Below are positions 1 to 5,853 of a DNA stretch of 9,460 nucleotides, piece after piece. Position numbers and translations under genes: made by a program. A model generated the notes under the pieces. The model did not search any database. It had not been told where the DNA came from and was given only the letters and a program-made list of their open reading frames with translations. Every line of letters begins with the position of its first letter. The first letter of the stretch is position 1. The stretch is taken from contig DHCD01000050.1 of NCBI GenBank assembly GCA_002398105.1, positions 5,147 to 14,606 of the forward strand, in the 5' to 3' direction. The DNA is from Syntrophomonas sp. UBA4911 (GTDB lineage: Bacteria > Bacillota > Syntrophomonadia > Syntrophomonadales > Syntrophomonadaceae).

Positions 1-154
1 TCAGATTGATTCTGCCCACATAAATGCCTTCCCCGGCCCGCCGGCCGATGAGCTGTTCAGGATATTGCTCCTGAATCAGGCTCACCTTTATGGGAGCCCC
101 GGGATTCTTTTTCCGGGGATCATAATCAAGCGCATGCCTGCGCACGGTTAACAT
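1..154 (-). CDS. Partial hypothetical protein, N-terminal 51 residues
   Basis: The reading frame opens with ATG at 154-152 and stays open to the left edge, so only the N-terminus is visible. A plausible ribosome site, GAGGTG, lies about 6 bases upstream of the ATG. The protein begins MLTVRRHALDYDPRKKNP and continues as a basic, soluble-looking sequence with no signal peptide or membrane segment; a glycine/arginine-rich stretch (IGRRAGEGIYVGRI) ends the visible part. I do not recognise the family. It has the same orientation as the transporter operon but sits about 215 bases beyond the permease stop with its own ribosome site, so it may be transcribed separately or by read-through. The start and frame are fairly secure; function is unknown. 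Confidence 0.55.
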   Translation of the reverse strand, partial: MLTVRRHALDYDPRKKNPGAPIKVSLIQEQYPEQLIGRRAGEGIYVGRINL

Positions 155-369
155 ATCGAACACCTCGTCATATAATTATTTTGCTTTGCTTATCTTTTCA
201 TTATTCGGCTCCGGTCTGAATATCCCTTTTTCATATGACTACGAAGAACACTGGTAGCCCCAGACGAAATTGGCGGGAGACAGAACCATACCATAACCCC
301 GGGGGGATGTTTTAGGATACCATTGACAACCAAAAGGCCCGGGCAGGTAATGATTTTGCTTTCCCTATT
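155..369. other. Intergenic region, no gene or clear terminator
   Basis: This stretch separates the permease stop from the partial gene at the left edge. It contains two GC-rich palindromes, GCCCGGGC near 337-344 and CCCCGGGG near 297-304, but neither leaves a loop that would make a normal intrinsic terminator. No convincing gene or -35/-10 pair was found, so where the transporter transcript ends is unresolved. Confidence 0.4.
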
Positions 370-1218
370 TTATCGAAGACTTTCCCTTTTGTTTACTGAA
401 CCCTGGCTTAAGCGGTCAATTATTATAGCCAGTACTACTATAGCCCAACCAGCTTCAAAACCACGACCTACATCAATACGGTTCACTGCCAGCAAAACTT
501 CTTCACCTAATCCTCCGGCTGCTACCATGGCACAGACAACAACCATGGACAAAGCCATCATGGTAGTCTGATTAACTCCGGCTAAAATCGAAGGCAAGGC
601 CAGGGGAAAACGAACCTCCCGCATTAATTGCCAGGGAGTAGCTCCAAAAGCTATGGCAGCCTCCTGAATAGATGGCGAAACCTGCCTGATTCCCAAACTG
701 GTCAGACGCTGCACCGGAGGTACCGCATAAATAAAGGTAGCCACAATGGCAGGTACCTTTCCCAGGTCAAAAAGCATCATGGCCGGAATCAAGTAGACAA
801 AACTGGGCATGGTCTGCATAGCGTCCAGCAGTGGGGTTAAAGCTGCATTAACCCGGTCGGAAACCCCCATGGCTATCCCTGCCGGAATGCCCACCAACAG
901 GGATAGGAACACTGATACTATAACTAAGGAAAGGGTTTCCATGGCAATAGACCAGAGGCCAAACATACCCACCGTGAATAACAGTACTCCAGGCAATACG
1001 GTCTTTATCACATTATTGGTTAAACGCCAGGCCAGTAAAGTTACAAGTATAATCCACATCCACCAGGGAATACCCAGCAGAACCGCATCAATATTTAAAA
1101 TCAGGGTCCGCGTAGCATTGGTAAAAGCGTCAAAGGCCGGGCCGCAGGTAAGGTTAAGCCAGTCTACAAATTCTTTTACATAAGGTGCGACATGAAAATG
1201 AAATTGTGGGGGAAACAA
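370..1218 (-). CDS. Glycine betaine/proline-type ABC transporter permease
   Basis: This is an integral membrane permease of the ProW/OpuAB type (binding-protein-dependent transport, BPD_transp_1 fold), forming the channel of an osmolyte importer in the cytoplasmic membrane. About five to six hydrophobic segments are visible, starting near the WWMWIILVTLLAW segment. The cytoplasmic EAA loop that docks on the ATPase is clear (EAAIAFGATPWQLMREV, about residues 186-202). A GTG at 1227 also opens this frame, but the ribosome site GGAGG (1227-1231) overlaps it. The same GGAGG is 8 bases ahead of a TTG at 1218, which I prefer; the protein is then 282 residues, normal for the family. The ribosome site straddles the end of the ATPase gene, implying translational coupling. 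The choice among betaine, proline, carnitine or choline as substrate cannot be made from the permease. Confidence 0.9.
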   Translation of the reverse strand: MFPPQFHFHVAPYVKEFVDWLNLTCGPAFDAFTNATRTLILNIDAVLLGIPWWMWIILVTLLAWRLTNNVIKTVLPGVLLFTVGMFGLWSIAMETLSLVIVSVFLSLLVGIPAGIAMGVSDRVNAALTPLLDAMQTMPSFVYLIPAMMLFDLGKVPAIVATFIYAVPPVQRLTSLGIRQVSPSIQEAAIAFGATPWQLMREVRFPLALPSILAGVNQTTMMALSMVVVCAMVAAGGLGEEVLLAVNRIDVGRGFEAGWAIVVLAIIIDRLSQGSVNKRESLR

Positions 1219-1223
1219 AATAC

Positions 1224-2135
1224 TCACCTCCCCGAGCCGGCTGCTATTTTTTCTTTTTTACCGCCTATAAGCGGAGTCACATGGCTTACCTTACTCTTCC
1301 CTTCAGTCGTCTCAGTTAACAAATATACCTGTCTTTCGTTTTGAACAAAGCGCTGGACATATTCATCCGCCGGATTCATTACAATATCATGGGGAGTTCC
1401 CTCCTGAACAAATATGCCCTGCTTCATCACGGCCATACGATTTCCCAGACGCAAGGCCTCATTCAGATCATGGGTAACAAAAATCATGGTTTTTTGCAGC
1501 TCTGCCTGCAGGCGTAAGAGTTCATCCTGCATTTCCCCGCGAATCAAGGGGTCCAAGCCACTGAAGGGCTCATCCAGCAGAAGCAGATCGGCATCCTGTA
1601 CCAGCGCCCGGGCTATTCCTACCCTTTGCTGCATACCCCCGGAAAGATGCTCCGGATAATGACGGGCCCACTTCAGTAAGCCTACTTTTTCTAAAACCTC
1701 CTGGGCCTGCTTTTCCCTTTCCTTATGCTTTACTCCCTGCAGTTTAAGGCCAAAAGCTACGTTCTCCAAGATGGTGCGATGAGGCAGTAGTCCATAGTGC
1801 TGAAAAACCATAGCTACCTGGGTACGACGGAATTCGGTAAGTTCCTTTAAGCCCATAGCCATTACATCCTGGCCTTTTACCCGTACATGACCATGATCAG
1901 GTTCAATCAATCGTAAAAGACAGCGAATCAGGGTAGACTTACCACTACCGGAAAGCCCCATGATAACATAAACTTCACCCTGTTTCAGTTTAAATGAAAC
2001 ATCGCGCACAGCCACTACCTGACCGCTTACATCGTCCTTGCCGGATAAATAATCCTCCATGTGCAGAACACTATCTTTTTCCGCAAATACTTTCCAGATG
2101 TTTTCCACTTCCAGCAGATAGGGATCGTTTGCCAT
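1224..2135 (-). CDS. Glycine betaine/proline-type ABC transporter ATP-binding protein, without CBS domains
   Basis: This is the cytoplasmic ATPase that powers the importer (ProV/OpuAA family). All nucleotide-binding motifs are present: Walker A GLSGSGKST at residues 60-68, Q-loop Q112, signature LSGGMQQ at 164-170, Walker B LLLLDEP at 184-190 and the switch histidine H222. The N-terminus has the family's extra region before the core, including HMEDYLSGKDDVSGQ. At 303 residues it is about 100 shorter than ProV (about 400) or OpuAA (about 418), because the C-terminal tandem CBS regulatory domains are absent; the last 35 residues are a short lysine-rich tail. The ATG at 2135 follows the binding-protein stop by 2 bases, and its ribosome site GAGGTG (2144-2149) lies in the last codons of that gene, so the two are probably translationally coupled. 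Confidence 0.93.
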   Translation of the reverse strand: MANDPYLLEVENIWKVFAEKDSVLHMEDYLSGKDDVSGQVVAVRDVSFKLKQGEVYVIMGLSGSGKSTLIRCLLRLIEPDHGHVRVKGQDVMAMGLKELTEFRRTQVAMVFQHYGLLPHRTILENVAFGLKLQGVKHKEREKQAQEVLEKVGLLKWARHYPEHLSGGMQQRVGIARALVQDADLLLLDEPFSGLDPLIRGEMQDELLRLQAELQKTMIFVTHDLNEALRLGNRMAVMKQGIFVQEGTPHDIVMNPADEYVQRFVQNERQVYLLTETTEGKSKVSHVTPLIGGKKEKIAAGSGR

Positions 2136-2137
2136 AG

Positions 2138-3196
2138 TTATTTCACCTCTTCCAATGCTTCAGCAACCTTTGCGCCCACATCGGCTGGGATCCAGGACTT
2201 CCATACATCGGGATATTTTTTTAAGAAATAAACAGCCGCCGCATCTGCCTTACCATCGTTATCACTCATATAGGCAAGAAAATCATTGTTGTGTTCCAAG
2301 GTGGTGGCATAGTTCTTAAGAAAGGCTATTATTTCAGGTGCATTCTCTTCCAATTTACTGTTGATACCAATCAGCACTTCGGCATCAGGATAGGCACAGC
2401 CCCTATTCTCATTCCACGCAGACTGGTCATATTCGGGCTCTTCCAGCAAGGTCATACTCAATTTACCCATAACCCAGGTGGGTTCCCAGTAATATCCCAA
2501 CCAGGGTTTACCCTTTTCATAAGCTGAGACCATTGAAGTGGTTAGAGCAGCTTCAGATCCGGTACTAAAGACATTGAAAGTCTTATCCAGACCATAAGCG
2601 TTAATTTTAGCCTGGTTGTAATCAGTCACTTTCCATCCGGGAGGGCTATTATGGAAACGGCCTTTATTGGGAACTTCGGGGTCGGCGAAAAGTTCCCCAT
2701 ACCGGGCTAAATCATTTACTGATTTAAGATCAGGGGCCAGCGGTTTTATACCACGTTCCGCATCACCTTCAATCATATAAGTAGGAACATACCACCCCTG
2801 GGGGGCATCGGGGAAATTAGTTCCCAGTTTTTTAACCGTGCCGTTAGCCAGGATCTCTTCCCATGCATCCCGGTAATTATCGGCCCAAACTTCCATATAG
2901 ATATCAATGCTGCCTTTACTAAGGCCCTGTAATAACGGCAGGGAATCGCCAAAAGTATACTGGCATTCCGGATAGCCGTACCCATGTTCAATAATAAACC
3001 CGGCTATACGGTTATGAACTTGTACACTGTCCCAGCTGACATCAGCAAAGGTTAGCACGGGCTTATCCGAACCGGCATTTTTGTTACTCCCGTCATTCCC
3101 CCCACATCCGGTCACCAGCAGAGCAACCAGAAGAACAGCAACCAACCCCAGTCTTACCGATCGGAAGCGCTGTAAGAGATGTTTAATTATAGACAT
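2138..3196 (-). CDS. Glycine betaine/proline-type ABC transporter substrate-binding lipoprotein
   Basis: This is the extracytoplasmic binding protein of the importer (OpuAC/ProX family). A lipoprotein signal peptide is clear: basic N-terminus, a hydrophobic run at residues 16-28 and a lipobox LVTGC with the lipidated cysteine at 31, followed by a Gly/Asn/Ser-rich linker. The mature protein has many tryptophans of the kind that form aromatic cages for quaternary amines (W55, W104, W135, W188, and W232/W237/W241 in the GYYWEPTW region). These assignments are by family analogy and were not aligned. Two further cysteines (C78, C267) could form a disulfide. It is first in a three-gene operon and is preceded by AGGAGG at 3207-3212, 10 bases from the ATG. 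The ligand is most likely glycine betaine or a related osmolyte; choline or carnitine is possible. Confidence 0.92.
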   Translation of the reverse strand: MSIIKHLLQRFRSVRLGLVAVLLVALLVTGCGGNDGSNKNAGSDKPVLTFADVSWDSVQVHNRIAGFIIEHGYGYPECQYTFGDSLPLLQGLSKGSIDIYMEVWADNYRDAWEEILANGTVKKLGTNFPDAPQGWYVPTYMIEGDAERGIKPLAPDLKSVNDLARYGELFADPEVPNKGRFHNSPPGWKVTDYNQAKINAYGLDKTFNVFSTGSEAALTTSMVSAYEKGKPWLGYYWEPTWVMGKLSMTLLEEPEYDQSAWNENRGCAYPDAEVLIGINSKLEENAPEIIAFLKNYATTLEHNNDFLAYMSDNDGKADAAAVYFLKKYPDVWKSWIPADVGAKVAEALEEVK

Positions 3197-3212
3197 AGAA
3201 ATGAAACCTCCT

Positions 3213-3234
3213 CACCGGCAGATGCTTTGCGGTG
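3213..3234 (-). promoter_or_regulatory. Small hairpin just upstream of the binding-protein ribosome site
   Basis: On the minus strand CACCG (3234-3230) pairs with CGGTG (3217-3213), and one bulged base allows two more inner pairs. The stem ends directly before the AGGAGG at 3212-3207. It could affect ribosome access or mRNA stability, but it may be incidental. Confidence 0.3.
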
Positions 3235-3249
3235 AAGCAGGAAGGAACC

Positions 3250-3281
3250 ATAAATAAAATAATAATGCCTGGGATAGGCAT
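3250..3281 (-). terminator. Weak terminator-like hairpin in the operon leader
   Basis: In the minus-strand transcript ATGCCT (3281-3276) and AGGCAT (3270-3265) form a 6-bp stem with a 5-base loop, followed by a U-rich but interrupted tail at 3264-3250. It lies between the riboswitch and the first gene, so it could be a premature terminator. The stem is short and the link to the aptamer is not proven. Confidence 0.3.
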
Positions 3282-3334
3282 AAAGGTAGACGATTAAATT
3301 GCGGTAATTTTTTAAGTTTCTTATTGATAGAAAC

Positions 3335-3360
3335 AAAAAACCCATATCGCCTGCGAGGTT
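3335..3360 (-). terminator. Candidate riboswitch terminator overlapping the aptamer 3' end
   Basis: Directly after the aptamer the minus strand reads GGG followed by six T (3343-3335). AACC (3360-3357) and TCG (3356-3354) can pair with GGTT (3342-3339) and CGA (3349-3347), leaving a bulge TATG. This stem would reuse the 3' side of aptamer helix P1 and its conserved core, so the two folds would compete. The bulge makes it weak; this is an inferred expression platform. Confidence 0.3.
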
Positions 3361-3468
3361 AGCTGTCGGACTCGGATCCGGGTTGACCCTATTCCATCCT
3401 TATAATTAAGATAGAAATTCGCCCCAAAAAAATGGTTCCCCCGCGTCTTCAAAGACTTCGGCACCCAC
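3345..3468 (-). ncRNA. Cyclic-di-AMP riboswitch (ydaO/yuaA class)
   Basis: The minus strand between the operon promoter and the binding-protein gene carries the conserved blocks of the ydaO/yuaA aptamer in order: TGCCGAAGTC at the 5' side of P1, GGGGGAACC, a T-run followed by GGGGCGAAT, a variable arm, GGAATAGGG, and the near-invariant 3' block CCGACAGCTAACCTCG followed by the P1 closing strand GGCGA. This class binds c-di-AMP and usually shuts off potassium or osmolyte transport and cell-wall genes when the ligand is abundant. Its place in front of an osmolyte importer fits well. The boundaries are approximate to within about 5 bases. Confidence 0.92.
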
Positions 3469-3496
3469 ACATAAAATATTTATTACTACCTATAAT

Positions 3497-3525
3497 AATT
3501 TACATATAAAATAATCAACTGTCAA
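3497..3525 (-). promoter_or_regulatory. Sigma-A-type promoter of the osmolyte transporter operon
   Basis: A perfect -35 TTGACA (minus strand, 3525-3520) is followed by a 17-base spacer and TAAATT (3502-3497), which matches the -10 consensus at four of six positions. A start near 3490 would put the whole riboswitch in the leader, about 295 bases ahead of the first gene. Confidence 0.6.
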
Positions 3526-3645
3526 TTTCGGTATCCAGCCCTAATACATGGTAATATAGTGTTTAATCACGATTTAAAGATGATTAGGAATGATATAGGT
3601 AGAAATACGGCTATAATCAGGCATTTGGATTAGAGGAGGGGTACA

Positions 3646-3771
3646 TTGGCGACAAAAGCACAATTTTATGGCCACATCTATTTCTCCACGCCAATCGGCA
3701 CTTTGGCCTTGATAAGAATAATGTACTTTTTTAGCCTCTTTTTATCGCAGCCCCCCGTTTTTCTCTTGTAA
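3646..3771 (+). pseudogene. Truncated Ogt-like methylated-DNA-cysteine methyltransferase, N-terminal remnant
   Basis: A TTG start at 3646 has an excellent ribosome site, AGGAGGGG at 3634-3641. The first 23 codons read MATKAQFYGHI then YFSTPIGTLALI, which resembles the N-terminal strand of Ogt-type O6-alkylguanine DNA alkyltransferases, where an aromatic residue and SPIG-L motif opens the protein. From about 3715 the similarity stops: the frame runs through a low-complexity stretch (MYFFSLFLSQPP) and ends at TAA 3769-3771, for 41 codons. The catalytic PCHR region and the rest of the roughly 160-residue protein are missing, and I found no continuation downstream. An exact -10 TATAAT lies at 3612-3617 but with no good -35. 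It is probably a gene cut by a rearrangement. The family call rests on a short stretch, so a fortuitous small ORF remains possible. Confidence 0.45.
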
Positions 3772-3776
3772 GCCTA

Positions 3777-3807
3777 TTGACTGTCACCCTGGGGGTTAGT
3801 TTATGAT
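3777..3807 (+). promoter_or_regulatory. MerR-type promoter and operator with 19-bp spacer
   Basis: TTGACT (3777-3782) and TATGAT (3802-3807) are separated by 19 bases, the over-long spacing typical of promoters that MerR-family activators untwist. A dyad, ACCC-TGG-GGGT (3786-3796), sits at the centre of the spacer. The gene just downstream encodes a MerR-family protein, so autoregulation is likely. The implied start, near 3814, leaves almost no leader before the ribosome site. Confidence 0.6.
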
Positions 3808-3824
3808 TGGTTCGAGGTGATAAA

Positions 3825-4706
3825 ATGTTAATTAACGAAGTAAGCAAGGCAACCAATTTGACCAAAAAAGCAATTGAATACTATATCAATCAAGGATTGG
3901 TTTTTCCTGAAACTTTGGAAAATGGGTACAGATATTTCAGTGAAAATGATGCGGCGCTTTTAAAGAAAATTTCTGTTTTCCGTAAAATCGGACTTGGTAC
4001 CGAGGATATTAAAGCCATACTCGCAGATGAAAAAGGGGATATTTTACAAAAAATATCAGTGCGCAAAGAATTGTCTGTGCAAAGGGAAAAAGCCAAACAA
4101 GCAATGCTTGACCAACTCAGTATCGGCAAGAGTTTTGCAGAAGTAGAAACGGCGTTGAATGCCATGGAACAAAATCAAACGGTTACGGATATGCTGTTGG
4201 AGGCTTTTCCCGGATATTACGGCCGTTTTATTTGTTTGCATTTTGCCCGATTTTTGAATGAACCGATTGCAACACCCCAACAAAAAGCTGCTTACCAAGA
4301 AATCAGGGAATTTCTTGATGAAGTCCCGGCGCTGACTTTTCCCAAAGAGTTGCAGGATTTTCTGATTGAAGGCACTCAGCACATCAGCACGGAAAATATC
4401 CGGGAGATGAATGAACAAACCAAGAGGGCCATTGAAGAACCTGAACAGTTTTTATCTGAAAATAAGGAAATGCTGACATGGTATCTTGAACATAAAAAGT
4501 CTGATGAATATAAGGATTCTCCTGCTTGCAAAATTCAAGAAATGCTTAAAGAGTTTAATAATACCAGTGGATACTATGATATTTTTATCCCGGCAATGAA
4601 AAAGTTAAGTGATTCTTATGCCAAGTATTGTCAACGATTAGAAACAGCTAATGAAAAACTATTATCAGAGTATCCTGAGATTGCAAAAATGAATAACGAG
4701 GGCTGA
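3825..4706 (+). CDS. MerR-family transcriptional regulator
   Basis: This is a DNA-binding regulator with an N-terminal MerR winged helix-turn-helix (residues 1-70: INEVSKATNLTKKAIEYYINQGL, then GYRYFSENDAALLKKISVFRKIGLG). A dimerisation helix (about 75-115) follows, then a long, helical C-terminal region of about 175 residues containing FPGYYGRFICLHFARFLNEP, probably the effector-binding part. It lacks the paired cysteines of metal-sensing MerR proteins; the few cysteines are scattered. The frame also opens with TTG at 3807, but that codon overlaps the -10 box. ATG 3825, 5 bases after GAGGTG (3814-3819), is the better start and gives 293 residues. It appears more AT-rich than the neighbouring transporter and activator genes and is flanked by gene remnants, suggesting acquisition. 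Target and ligand are unknown; a multidrug-type or stress regulator is possible. Confidence 0.88.
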   Translation: MLINEVSKATNLTKKAIEYYINQGLVFPETLENGYRYFSENDAALLKKISVFRKIGLGTEDIKAILADEKGDILQKISVRKELSVQREKAKQAMLDQLSIGKSFAEVETALNAMEQNQTVTDMLLEAFPGYYGRFICLHFARFLNEPIATPQQKAAYQEIREFLDEVPALTFPKELQDFLIEGTQHISTENIREMNEQTKRAIEEPEQFLSENKEMLTWYLEHKKSDEYKDSPACKIQEMLKEFNNTSGYYDIFIPAMKKLSDSYAKYCQRLETANEKLLSEYPEIAKMNNEG

Positions 4707-4711
4707 TCTGA

Positions 4712-4860
4712 TTATCCGATTAAAGCTGGAGAACCCGTAGGTACTTCGGCATGTTTATTTTGGCGTATCTGCACTACAATTGATGTGCCCGCCGGATTAT
4801 GTACAACCGCATTGACCAGTAAATTGGCAAGGGCCCTTTCAGCAATCCGGCGTCACCCAT
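4712..4860 (-). pseudogene. Histidine kinase C-terminal remnant, frameshifted
   Basis: On the minus strand, codons from 4849 to a TAA at 4714-4712 encode RIAER followed by ALANLLVNAVVHNPAGT and SIVVQIRQ. This closely resembles the N-box of a sensor histidine kinase ATPase domain, in which the asparagine of NLLxNA-x-x-H binds Mg-ATP. Just upstream an in-frame TGA (4855-4853) interrupts it, while the +1 frame reads MGDA (4860-4849). Together these resemble the usual GDxxRI-x-R lead-in broken by a one-base loss near 4850. The D-, F- and G-boxes that should follow are absent: the frame ends about 20 codons after the N-box. It lies immediately beyond the MerR stop on the opposite strand. This is a decayed fragment, not a working gene. 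Confidence 0.6.
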
Positions 4861-4936
4861 TACACAGCCAATATGAAAGCACTTAAAAATAAAAAAGCTC
4901 TCCTGAAAATAAGGACATAAATAATGTTAATTTTTG

Positions 4937-4945
4937 TGATATGAT
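4937..4945 (+). promoter_or_regulatory. Extended -10 promoter of the coiled-coil gene
   Basis: TGA-TATGAT (4937-4945) is an extended -10 element. The -35 position has only ATAAAT (4917-4922), which the TGn extension could compensate. A start near 4952 would give a leader of about 27 bases. Confidence 0.45.
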
Positions 4946-4978
4946 AATTTTAACCTCACAATGAAGGAGTAGGGCCCA

Positions 4979-5614
4979 ATGAAAAACGAAGAAAAAATCC
5001 TCGGCATCCTTGAGTCCATGCATTCAGATATTAAATCTCTCAAACAAGGTCAGTCCAATCTCGAAAAAGGCCAAGCCGCCACTAACTCACGCTTAGACGT
5101 TCTGGAGAAGGGCCAGACCGAACTACAACAGGGCCAGACTGAACTGCAAAAAGGCATGGCCGCTGCTAACTCACGCTTGGATGTTCTGGAGAAAGGTCAG
5201 ATTGAACTGCAACAGGGCCAAGCCGCTACTAACTCACGCTTGGATGTTCTGGAGAAAGGCCAGATTGAACTGCAACAGGGCCAAGCCGCTACTAACTCAC
5301 GCTTGGATGTTCTGGAGAAAGGCCAGACCGCCACTAATTCGCGCTTAGACGTTCTGGGAAAAGGCCTGTCAACCGCTAATTCGCGTTTGGATACGGTTGA
5401 GGAAAGTCTAACTAAACTGAGCCAATCTCAGGCCCGGATGGAAAATCAGCTTACTGAACATATCAAGGGTTTATGGGACTTCCAGTCGGTACAAGCAGAC
5501 GTCAACAACCGAGTTTTGGCCGCCCTGGAACGTATTGAAAATAAAATTGAAAAGCATGATATACAAATCCAGGTTTTAGAAATGACCAAATCCGATAAGC
5601 GTAAAATAAAATAG
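4979..5614 (+). CDS. Coiled-coil repeat protein of unknown function
   Basis: This encodes a 211-residue hydrophilic protein with no signal peptide or membrane segment. I do not recognise a named family. A short head (about 1-25) is followed by repeats built of heptads: units starting NSRLDVL have lengths of about 28, 21, 21, 14, 14 and 14 residues (from about residue 36 to 148), all multiples of seven. The full unit is three heptads: NSRLDVL, EKGQIEL, QQGQAAT. The C-terminal 65 residues (KGLWDFQSVQADVNNRV onward) are non-repetitive but still helical and end in a basic tail. An extended parallel coiled coil is likely, perhaps as a scaffold or a spacer for an interaction head. The start is supported by AAGGAG at 4964-4969, 9 bases before the ATG. 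It appears to be a single-gene unit with its own promoter. Confidence 0.85.
   Translation: MKNEEKILGILESMHSDIKSLKQGQSNLEKGQAATNSRLDVLEKGQTELQQGQTELQKGMAAANSRLDVLEKGQIELQQGQAATNSRLDVLEKGQIELQQGQAATNSRLDVLEKGQTATNSRLDVLGKGLSTANSRLDTVEESLTKLSQSQARMENQLTEHIKGLWDFQSVQADVNNRVLAALERIENKIEKHDIQIQVLEMTKSDKRKIK
5168..5326 (+). repeat. 63-bp tandem repeat inside the coiled-coil gene
   Basis: Copies start at 5168, 5231 and 5294. The first two differ at only one base over 63 (T versus C at 5197/5260), and the third matches for its first 33 bases before diverging. The period equals 21 codons, so copy-number changes keep the frame and the heptad phase. More degenerate copies occur at about 5084 and 5336-5380. 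Confidence 0.9.
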
Positions 5615-5615
5615 C

Positions 5616-5650
5616 TTGTTTAGGTTGCAGGATAACCCCAGCTTAAACAA
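5616..5650 (+). terminator. Possible terminator hairpin after the coiled-coil gene
   Basis: TTGTTTA (5616-5622) pairs with TAAACAA (5644-5650), and inside it GGTT (5623-5626) pairs with AACC (5634-5637). The hairpin begins right at the stop codon. The tail TTGTTCC is only moderately T-rich, so termination would be weak. Confidence 0.4.
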
Positions 5651-5853
5651 TTGTTCCAATATCATTGAATATTTCATTTTCATCTTCAAAGCAACATTTC
5701 TTCAATCTTAACAGCACTCTTAAGCCGCTTTCTTTATATTTATACTTATTTATAACGTTTTTTTAAGGGTACAAGCAAAATATACTTAATATATATCCCG
5801 GTTGAGATAAGTTAGATACATAAGGTCCTGTACGAGTAGGAAGGTGAATTATT

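Noticed and set aside
182..237. Tiny 14-codon frame starting MKKGYSDRS on the minus strand
   Set aside because: It is very short, has no clear ribosome site and no conserved features.
297..344. GC-rich palindromes CCCCGGGG and GCCCGGGC as terminators
   Set aside because: Perfect palindromes without a loop cannot form a stable RNA hairpin, and no U-tract follows a workable stem.
3311..3340. TTTTTTGTTTCT / AGAAAC-AAAAAA dyad as the riboswitch terminator
   Set aside because: In the transcript the stem is A/U-rich and is followed by A residues rather than U, so it is unlike an intrinsic terminator.
5168..5326. CRISPR array
   Set aside because: The repeats are contiguous, in frame and coding, with no variable spacers between them.
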